DNA from: Chlamydiota bacterium
GTDB taxonomy: Bacteria > Chlamydiota > Chlamydiia > Chlamydiales > Parachlamydiaceae
Assembly (NCBI GenBank): GCA_013288825.1
Contig: JABDBC010000017.1
Location: 1-39,938, forward strand
Direction: 5' to 3'
DNA length: 39,938 nt
The position numbers were made by a program, and so were the translations under genes. Under the pieces are notes generated by a model. The model was not told where the DNA came from. It searched no databases and saw only the letters and a list, made by a program, of their open reading frames with translations. Below are positions 33,860-39,938 of the stretch, piece after piece. Each line of letters starts with the position of its first letter. The stretch's first letter is position 1.

Positions 33860-34963
33860 TTAAATGACCTTCGACTCTTCTTTATAGTGAGAATCATTTG
33901 GAATCTCTTGAATGACTCCATCATACTTCTTCAAATGTGCATGTCCCCACATCAATAGATGTTCTGTTGTGTCCCAATCAAGACACGAATCTGTAATGGA
34001 GACCCCATATTTGAGCTGGGAAGGATTCGTTGCAAAAGCTTGATTGCCTTCGTACAGGTTGCTTTCGAGCAAGATTCCACAGATGTTATGATTTCCTTCG
34101 GCTACTTGATTGATAACGGAACGGAATGCAGAAAGTTGTTCTCGATGCCTTCTCAGGGAATTATCATGGGAGCAGTCTATCAATAAGCGCGGAGGAAGCC
34201 CTGCTTTTACCAATGAATTTAAAGTCCTGGTGATCGATTCAGGATCATAATTAGGCCCCGTCTCACCGCCTCGAAGCACTATATGGCAATCTTTATTGCC
34301 CTGAGTCTGAATAGAGCTGACTTGACCATATAAGTTGATGCCGATGTATGTGTGTGATTCAGCTGCACTTATGACACTATTTACAGCAACATCTACGTTG
34401 CCATCAGTCGCATTCTTAAAAGCAATTGGCATGAGTAAGCTGGAAGCCATCTGACGATGGATCTGTGAGGATGCTGTACGCGCCCCAATGCAGCCCCAGG
34501 TTACTAGGTCGCCAAAATAATAAGCAGACAATGGATCTAAAAATTCTGCAGCAGTGGCTATCCCCATCTGATTCAAATCGAGCAGTAATTTTCTGGTGAG
34601 ATGCAACCCTAAAGCAATGTCATGCGTTTGATCGAGCTTTGGATCATATAAAAGCCCCTTCCATCCGCGAGCTGTTCTCGGTTTTTCGAAATAAACACGC
34701 ATGACGACATGACAGGTCTCGTCTATACTTTTTGATAATTGCAGTAATTTGCTGGCATACTCTTTTGCGGCCGTGATATCATGAATAGAGCATGGGCCGA
34801 CGATGATGAGCAAGCGGGGATCTGTTCTAGATAAAATATTGCGTACAGTTTTACGCGACTGGTCGACAAATCTCTTTTGAGCTGGGGTAGGGGCAAGCGC
34901 CGTCAAAAGTTCATGAGGTGTAGGCAATGGGCCTACTTCAGAGATGTTTAAGTGGTCAAACAT
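33860..34963 (-). CDS. aroG: 3-deoxy-7-phosphoheptulonate synthase (DAHP synthase, class I)
   Basis: This enzyme condenses phosphoenolpyruvate and erythrose-4-phosphate to DAHP, the first step of the shikimate pathway. The 367-residue protein has GPCSIHD (56-62; the Cys is a metal ligand), RVYFEKPRTARGWKGL (89-104), the substrate-binding RGGETGPNYD motif and the C-terminal GVSITDSCLDWDTTE. Length and motifs match the AroFGH-type enzyme. It begins 11 bases from the inner end of the MITE-like element, whose terminal TCTAGGA supplies an AGGA 10 bases before the ATG. Which aromatic amino acid regulates it is not clear from sequence. Confidence 0.96.
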   Translation of the reverse strand: MFDHLNISEVGPLPTPHELLTALAPTPAQKRFVDQSRKTVRNILSRTDPRLLIIVGPCSIHDITAAKEYASKLLQLSKSIDETCHVVMRVYFEKPRTARGWKGLLYDPKLDQTHDIALGLHLTRKLLLDLNQMGIATAAEFLDPLSAYYFGDLVTWGCIGARTASSQIHRQMASSLLMPIAFKNATDGNVDVAVNSVISAAESHTYIGINLYGQVSSIQTQGNKDCHIVLRGGETGPNYDPESITRTLNSLVKAGLPPRLLIDCSHDNSLRRHREQLSAFRSVINQVAEGNHNICGILLESNLYEGNQAFATNPSQLKYGVSITDSCLDWDTTEHLLMWGHAHLKKYDGVIQEIPNDSHYKEESKVI

Positions 34964-34969
34964 AATGGC

Positions 34970-35141
34970 ATTATCCTAGAAACGGCTGTTCAAAGTGATT
35001 GATTGGCGTAATATTTTGATTCAGAAGTGCTTATATGGCAGATTGACATTCCCAAATGGTGAAGGCAATCTGCCATATAAGCACTTATGGATCAAAAGAT
35101 TATGTCAAGCAATCGCTTTCAACTGCCGTTTCTAGGATTAT
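34970..35141. mobile_element. 162-bp MITE-like inverted repeat with 5-bp target-site duplication
   Basis: Terminal inverted repeats 34975-35045 and 35066-35136 (71 bp each) pair at 62 of 71 positions without any indel, around a 20-bp centre. Both ends are CCTAG/CTAGG. The element is flanked by ATTAT at 34970-34974 and again at 35137-35141, a perfect 5-bp direct repeat that marks insertion by a DDE transposase. No transposase is inside. It fills the gap between the divergent aroG (start 34963) and the 532-residue gene (start 35154), so it must contain, or have displaced, both promoters. Confidence 0.85.
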
Positions 35142-35153
35142 CATGGATTCACA

Positions 35154-36752
35154 ATGGATAAACTTCAATATCTTTTTAAACTCGAACTTGACAAGGCGAA
35201 TCAATCGACACGATATCAAATTATTCCCCATATTAAATCATCGAAAGGAGAGCGCTTTTCTTCCTCTTATGCTGGTGGGGAGATCCATTTAGAGGCTGAA
35301 AATGTATTAGCAGCTCTCTTTGGCCTTCATCATCTTGCATTTGGCATTAAAAGTTCCCATCTCGCAGAATTTTTAGGAGAACGGCATTCTCGATTTTCCT
35401 GGCGTACTCTCGCCCTCAAATGCACACAGCAAGTTGCTTTTACTTCCTCCCTTTCCATCTGCATCCCCAACATCCCCAAGAAATTTTGGGATACCTTTTG
35501 CTGTCGTATTTTAGAACTGGGATATAATAGCCTCCTTTTCGCAGCTCCCTCAACCGCTGTTTCTGCAGGCTGTAAACAGAGCATCCATGATTTTTTTAAT
35601 ACAATTCAATCTTATGGAATACGCCTAATCCTCGAACCGAAAATTAATTTGCCCCATCAATGTTGTGTAGACCCAATAGTGCAAAAAATTCTGAAAGAAG
35701 AACTCTCTCACTTTGTGGAACTTTTTCCTCAAATGAATGGTTTGTTCTTGAGAGGAATTTCCCTCGACACAGACGCTCTGAGCCATCCTCTCGCCAAAGA
35801 TCTCATTCAGCTAGACCTGATAGAAAATGAGATCGCCTTAATAGAAAAAGTCCTTAAAAATATTCCCCTCATTTATTCCATAACCACAACAGACCTCCAG
35901 CAAGCCCAGCAACAAGCAAAGTGGCTGCCAACTTTGCTTGACAATGTTGGCAAACAAACTTCTATTGCCTTTTCTGCTCTTGCTGGAGACCCTACTTTGG
36001 ATCACCTTCCTCCTAACCCGTTCTGGAATGCTCTGAGACAAAGCCCTGATGCCTCCGCTACTCCACTTATACCTTTAGTGAATGTGGGAGCTTTTAATCA
36101 AGGATCTGGTCTCTGGCCCGGGCTATCCAGTGATTTAATCGACCATTATTTAAGCAGATGCTACCGCCATTCCTTTGGAGGAGTTGTTGTTTTATCAGAT
36201 GTTATTCCCAGGCGCGAAGCATTGCTCGATGCTGCATTGTGGACCACATCGCAATTTCTTTGGAAAGAGTTTTCCTCGAATTTACTACTTGAAACTTGGT
36301 TTGAAGTAAGAAGACCGGAGCTCAATTATCCCAAATTTTCTTCCCAATTAAGAAAGATGCGTGAGTTGACAATAGCCTTGAGCAAGCTTCGAAGTACAGT
36401 ATCTATGCCTCAAAGTGAAGGAAGGGCATTAGCGGAAACAATTTTGTCAGAATTGAAACTGCTCCAGGCTATATTTGAGACATCAAAAGGGTTGAAGCAG
36501 CAACAAAAAAAGGAACTATCCTTTTATGATTACTTTCTTCCTTTTGCAAGAGATGCGCGGCGCATTACACATCGGTTTATGCAGCAGTTTCAGATATCTA
36601 TTCCCTATAGCAGAAAAGATGATGATCAGGGAGAAGGATTTTGGACTGAAGAGGGAGCTAACGGGGGAGTTGTGCTGCAAGAGCCATTTGCAAGCACTCC
36701 TGGAAGCCACATGAATGCAATCTATCAAGAAACCTACGGCCTATTTATTTGA
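35154..36752 (+). CDS. Conserved hypothetical protein, TIM-barrel glycoside-hydrolase-like
   Basis: This 532-residue protein resembles glycoside hydrolases of the GH67/GH20 kind in outline: an N-terminal beta domain ending in AALFGLHHLAFGI (like the YGL-HLL of GH20/GH67), then ...FSWRTLAL and a barrel region (about 85-370). I see no catalytic acid/base pair I would trust (D203/E-type candidates are not in a known motif), so activity is unproven. A long helical region follows (about 395-505). There is no signal peptide. The start has only a weak GGAT site. Its 3' end overlaps the convergent 105-residue gene by eight bases. Confidence 0.72.
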   Translation: MDKLQYLFKLELDKANQSTRYQIIPHIKSSKGERFSSSYAGGEIHLEAENVLAALFGLHHLAFGIKSSHLAEFLGERHSRFSWRTLALKCTQQVAFTSSLSICIPNIPKKFWDTFCCRILELGYNSLLFAAPSTAVSAGCKQSIHDFFNTIQSYGIRLILEPKINLPHQCCVDPIVQKILKEELSHFVELFPQMNGLFLRGISLDTDALSHPLAKDLIQLDLIENEIALIEKVLKNIPLIYSITTTDLQQAQQQAKWLPTLLDNVGKQTSIAFSALAGDPTLDHLPPNPFWNALRQSPDASATPLIPLVNVGAFNQGSGLWPGLSSDLIDHYLSRCYRHSFGGVVVLSDVIPRREALLDAALWTTSQFLWKEFSSNLLLETWFEVRRPELNYPKFSSQLRKMRELTIALSKLRSTVSMPQSEGRALAETILSELKLLQAIFETSKGLKQQQKKELSFYDYFLPFARDARRITHRFMQQFQISIPYSRKDDDQGEGFWTEEGANGGVVLQEPFASTPGSHMNAIYQETYGLFI

Positions 36753-37062
36753 CGTGGAGCCAGTGACGTTGGACGTTTAAGGAAGCATATGCTCGTTTCA
36801 TCTTCGTTGGATTTCGGATCTGCTTCATGTCCCGCTCATGTTTCAGCTCATAGTCTTTCTTTTGTTTCGAAATCTCTGCCCAATTCTCTTCGGTGAAATT
36901 CTCCTTGTTGTCCAGATACGCGGATATTTGCTCAGGAGTTACGTTGAGGGACGTAAAAAGCTCTTCAGTTTTTAAATCGAGGCCTTCAATCTTTAATTCA
37001 AGCTCTTTAATATCGAGGTCATTTTTTTGAGCTTGTTGTTCGCATGACTTTTGAAAAAACAT
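36745..37062 (-). CDS. Small hypothetical coiled-coil protein
   Basis: This 105-residue protein (MFFQKSCEQQ start) is mostly alpha-helical and charged, with Leu/Glu/Lys heptads (about 12-40), and a basic C-terminal tail. ATG 37062 is chosen since GGAGGAG lies four bases upstream; a TTG at 37074 would add four residues. I know no family. It is convergent with the gene at 35154-36752 and divergent from rlmD. Confidence 0.65.
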   Translation of the reverse strand: MFFQKSCEQQAQKNDLDIKELELKIEGLDLKTEELFTSLNVTPEQISAYLDNKENFTEENWAEISKQKKDYELKHERDMKQIRNPTKMKRAYASLNVQRHWLHVK

Positions 37063-37161
37063 GAGCTCCTCCAATATGTTTGAATCAGTATAGCATTGCC
37101 CTGAATTTTCTTTTAGATTAATCTATGGGACTGTGAAAAATGAACATTCGGATGATGTGAT

Positions 37162-38580
37162 GTGAAAAGACGCACTATAGAAGTCAATATTTCCTCCTTT
37201 TCCAAAAAGGGAAATGGCTTAGCTCTGTGGAACATTCCACAAGTAGGGGAAAGCCTTGTTGAAATCCCTTTTACGATGCCTGGCGATCTTGTTCAAGCCG
37301 AGGTGGAACGCAAAAGAAGTGGTGTCTATCAAGGCAAACTCCAGGCTATTCTCACCCCGTCTCCTGATCGCATTAAGCCTCTTTGTGCCCACTTTGCAGT
37401 TTGTGGAGGCTGCAAACTTCAACATCTTACCTATGAGCATCAACTCCAATACAAAGAAGAATTGATCCGATCAAGTTTTGGACCTCTGATAACCTCTAAA
37501 GTCGTCTTTCGCCCCATCATCCCGTCCGTTCCATGGCAATACCGCAACAAAATGGAGTATTCTTTTTCAAGCGATGCCTCAGGGAAGAAATTCCTTGGAT
37601 TAATCATGGAAGGTGGCCAAGGAAAAGTTTTAAACCTAAGTGAATGCCATTTAACGCACCCATGGTTTATTGACGCCCTACTTACTGTAAGACAGTGGTG
37701 GCATGAGTCTGATTTAAGCAGTTACAACATGCATAATAATACAGGATCTCTGCGCACTTTGACAGTTCGTGAAGGACAAAAAACGCGCGACCGAATGATC
37801 ATTTTAACAGTATCGGGAAATCCTGAATATGCTTTGCACAAGGGGCATATTGAAAGTTTTATCGCTTTTTTGCGCAATGCTGTAGAACCCAGTGATCCCG
37901 CGTGCCATTTTAGCATTTTTTTGCGGATTCAACAAACGCAGAAAGGGATGCCGACACAGATGTATGAGATGCTATTACATGGTCAAGATCACATCAGGGA
38001 GTTTTTGCATATACAAGTGGGTTCCAAGACCGATGTTTTATCTTTTGGGATAAGCCCTTCAGCATTTTTTCAACCAAATACCCTTCAAGCTGAAAAAATC
38101 TATTCACATGCTTTAGAACTTGCAGAACCCTCTCCAGAAACCATTGTGTACGATCTTTATTGCGGTACAGGCGCTCTTGGGATCTGCCTCTCAAAACATG
38201 TCAAGCAAGTGTTTGGGATAGAACTCTCACCTGAATCCTCATTAGATGCTCGTCAAAATGCCCTTAAAAATGGGTGTGAGAACGTAACAATTTTCACAGG
38301 CGATGTTCAGAAAGTGTTAGCGCGGGAAAAGCTACCAGTTCCAGATATTGTATTGATCGATCCGCCGCGCGCAGGGCTAGATTCGGGTGCGATTAAACAA
38401 ATTGTTGAAATGAAACCTGCTAAGATTGTGTATGTTTCCTGTAATCCCGCAACCCAAGCTGATAATATTAAGGAAATGCTGAAATGTGGGTACGATCTTA
38501 AGGTAATACAACCCATTGATCAGTTTCCTCAAACCAATCATGTTGAAAATATTGCACTGCTACATCGCACTTTTTCTTGA
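37162..38580 (+). CDS. rlmD: 23S rRNA (uracil-1939-C5)-methyltransferase RlmD (RumA)
   Basis: RlmD methylates U1939 of 23S rRNA with S-adenosylmethionine. The 472-residue protein has an N-terminal TRAM domain (about 1-60), an Fe4S4 cluster motif C75, C81, C84 with C162 (CAHFAVCGGC, then NLSECHL), the SAM motif YDLYCGTGALGI (about 327-338), IDPPRAGL with a nearby catalytic cysteine in VYVSCNPATQADN, and the catalytic-end motif QTNHVENIALL. The start is GTG at 37162; GGATGATGTGAT precedes it without a clean Shine-Dalgarno. It is followed by yajC, a pairing also known from Chlamydia. Confidence 0.95.
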   Translation: MKRRTIEVNISSFSKKGNGLALWNIPQVGESLVEIPFTMPGDLVQAEVERKRSGVYQGKLQAILTPSPDRIKPLCAHFAVCGGCKLQHLTYEHQLQYKEELIRSSFGPLITSKVVFRPIIPSVPWQYRNKMEYSFSSDASGKKFLGLIMEGGQGKVLNLSECHLTHPWFIDALLTVRQWWHESDLSSYNMHNNTGSLRTLTVREGQKTRDRMIILTVSGNPEYALHKGHIESFIAFLRNAVEPSDPACHFSIFLRIQQTQKGMPTQMYEMLLHGQDHIREFLHIQVGSKTDVLSFGISPSAFFQPNTLQAEKIYSHALELAEPSPETIVYDLYCGTGALGICLSKHVKQVFGIELSPESSLDARQNALKNGCENVTIFTGDVQKVLAREKLPVPDIVLIDPPRAGLDSGAIKQIVEMKPAKIVYVSCNPATQADNIKEMLKCGYDLKVIQPIDQFPQTNHVENIALLHRTFS

Positions 38581-38636
38581 TTTCATGAGGAAGTTAGGGC
38601 ACTCTTTCTGAAAAAGCTAATAACAAAGGAACAGTC

Positions 38637-39056
38637 ATGAACATTTTTTTCACTCTTATTGCTTTATTAACAAGCCTCAACCTATTTGCACAAGAAGCAG
38701 AAGCCTCTCCAGCAAAAGACCAGGGTTTTACTCAAACTCTTGTGATGGTTGCCATAGCCTTAGTTTTTTTCTATCTCATTCTGTGGCGCCCAGAGCAAAA
38801 GCGTCGTAAAGCCCAAGATACACTTCGCAGCAGCCTTAAAAAAGGGGATCGAGTCACTGCGATGGGGATGATTGGAACCGTCTCTAGCGTAAAAGAGCAA
38901 ACCGTCATTGTACGAATGGTAGATGGCTCCAAAATTGAATTTGTGAAAGCCGCAATAAGCGAAATTTTACCTGGTTCTGAAGAAGATGAGAAGAAATCGG
39001 ATAAAGAGGACCGACCAAGTTCATCCAAAAAAGTTGATATTTCAGACGTGGAGTAG
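38637..39056 (+). CDS. yajC: Preprotein translocase accessory subunit YajC
   Basis: YajC is a small membrane protein of the SecDF-YajC complex that assists protein export. The 139-residue protein has a signal-like N-terminus (1-18), a transmembrane helix (about 33-52, MVAIALVFFYLILW), RPEQKRRK and the conserved GD.V...G..G.V (KKGDRVTAMGMIGTV), then an acidic tail. AAGGA lies six bases upstream. The secD/F genes are not in this window. The gene at 39062 starts just five bases downstream. Confidence 0.93.
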   Translation: MNIFFTLIALLTSLNLFAQEAEASPAKDQGFTQTLVMVAIALVFFYLILWRPEQKRRKAQDTLRSSLKKGDRVTAMGMIGTVSSVKEQTVIVRMVDGSKIEFVKAAISEILPGSEEDEKKSDKEDRPSSSKKVDISDVE

Positions 39057-39061
39057 AACCA

Positions 39062-39938
39062 ATGAAGGTTATTAAGAGACTTTTGTGCCTTCTTTTGCTC
39101 TTGGCAATATTTATTCCATGTTCGACTGAATGTAAAATTCACTCCGGGGAAAGGCTTCTCGGCAAATTGACAAAATCGTACAAGTACCAGCTAGCAGCTT
39201 GTATGATGTTTCAAAACGAGGCCTTTTTTTTAAAAGAATGGATCGAATATCACAAATTGATAGGGTTTGAGCATTTTTATCTCTTTAATAATGCAAGCAC
39301 CGACAATTATTGGGAAATCTTAGAGCCATACGTTCTATCAGGAGAAGTCGAATTATTCGATTATCAAGAACAGACTACAAATCAAGTGGATTATCTTACT
39401 CTTCAATGTGCAAAAATATATACTCATGCACTATCTCTGGCACGAGGCAAGGTTAAATGGCTAGCAATATTTGATGCTGATGAATTTATCGTTCCTCAAA
39501 AAGGTTTTTCACTGTTAAAAATTCTTAAGAAGTATGAGAGATATGGCGGAGTGTATGTAGATTATCTATTTTTTGGAACTTCTCATGTTGAAAAGGTTCC
39601 AGAGGGTCGATTGATAGTCGAAACGCTCAATCATTGCGCCAGCAAGTCCATGGCTTTTGGCAAGAGCATTGTGAGGCCGGAAAGAGTGAGTAGCTGTCCT
39701 GATCCTCATCGAATGTTTTATCACCCTCCCTATTATCACGTAGACACAAATTTTGAGACATTTGATTGGGCCCCTTCTGAGGCTGCCGACGATGTTTTAT
39801 TGATTCATCACTACTATTTAGGGGACATCGATCATGCTCTGAACGTGACCTTTCCTCGAAGGAAAAAATGGATGGGAATAGAAGCTCATACCTATTTAGA
39901 GAACTTAGAATGGATGAATGAGAGAGAAAACAATAGTA
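39062..39938 (+). CDS. Glycosyltransferase family 92-like protein, secreted (C-terminus cut by window edge)
   Basis: 292 complete codons are visible and the window ends inside the gene. The N-terminus is a signal peptide (MKVIKRLLCLLLLLAIFIPC). The region after residue 45 (AACMMFQNEAFFLKEWIEYH, then GFEHFYLFNNASTDN) follows the family-92 (DUF23) glycosyltransferase start, and WLAIFDADEFIVP (134-146) contains the DxD-type DADEF. A RxxxW/H-rich loop follows (HRMFYHPPYYHVD). Acceptor and donor sugars are unknown. A signal peptide points to export, possibly to a host-facing or periplasmic glycan. It follows yajC five bases later, with GGAG nine bases before its ATG. Confidence 0.85.
   Translation, partial: MKVIKRLLCLLLLLAIFIPCSTECKIHSGERLLGKLTKSYKYQLAACMMFQNEAFFLKEWIEYHKLIGFEHFYLFNNASTDNYWEILEPYVLSGEVELFDYQEQTTNQVDYLTLQCAKIYTHALSLARGKVKWLAIFDADEFIVPQKGFSLLKILKKYERYGGVYVDYLFFGTSHVEKVPEGRLIVETLNHCASKSMAFGKSIVRPERVSSCPDPHRMFYHPPYYHVDTNFETFDWAPSEAADDVLLIHHYYLGDIDHALNVTFPRRKKWMGIEAHTYLENLEWMNERENNS

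Overview
The window looks like a chromosomal segment of an environmental (amoeba- or protist-associated) member of the Chlamydiales. The strongest pointers are a tlc-family ATP/ADP translocase (28280-29872), glgC of glycogen synthesis, and gene neighbourhoods I recall from Chlamydia: the M24 peptidase next to mutL, DAHP synthase next to a small lipoprotein, and rlmD next to yajC. Many proteins match no family I know. No tRNA, rRNA or CRISPR was seen. Taxonomy is inferred from content only; no database was searched.

Layout. 1-1239: dnaA, running off the left edge. 1402-2616: unknown possible effector. 2849-3121: orphan ribbon-helix-helix antitoxin. 3343-5461: glgC plus a metallophosphoesterase. 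5749-7764: adenosylcobalamin-dependent (class II) ribonucleotide reductase, preceded by two NrdR-box-like sites 32 bp apart. 8018-10344: two tandem secreted collagen-like proteins with a terminator. 10844-11989: a CysJ-like reductase without a flavodoxin domain. 12049-16173: a tight cluster of CCA/poly(A) polymerase, SpoU methyltransferase, rsgA and a MASE1 membrane protein. 16765-18192: unknown protein with a duplicated C-terminal module. 18199-25084: Xaa-Pro peptidase, mutL and smc. 25147-26065: decayed HigBA module and another lone antitoxin. 26157-31427: unknown protein, a LysR regulator divergent from the ATP/ADP translocase, a small coiled-coil membrane protein and an exported HD hydrolase. 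31644-33342: HicAB, a lone XRE protein and a membrane protein. 33417-34963: lipoprotein and DAHP synthase. 35154-37062: two unknown proteins. 37162-39938: rlmD, yajC and a truncated family-92-like glycosyltransferase.

The most unusual feature is the density of long inverted repeats between genes: six elements in four families. (1) Two nearly perfect hairpins made of AAGGGACNTA-type words (5460-5623 and 21385-21513). (2) Two copies of a GC-rich, nested-palindrome element of about 260-290 bp (10521-10783 and 16289-16580), the second flanked by a 7-bp direct repeat. (3) A 227-bp element built from small palindromes (19301-19527). (4) A 162-bp MITE-like element between the divergent aroG and 532-residue genes, with a perfect 5-bp target-site duplication (34970-35141).

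The core genes work in replication and repair (dnaA, mutL, smc, nrdJ), RNA and ribosome maturation (CCA enzyme, SpoU methylase, rsgA, rlmD), energy parasitism (ATP/ADP translocase), glycogen and aromatic biosynthesis (glgC, aroG) and protein export (yajC). The accessory layer consists of toxin-antitoxin remnants, collagen-like surface proteins, candidate effectors and the palindromic elements.
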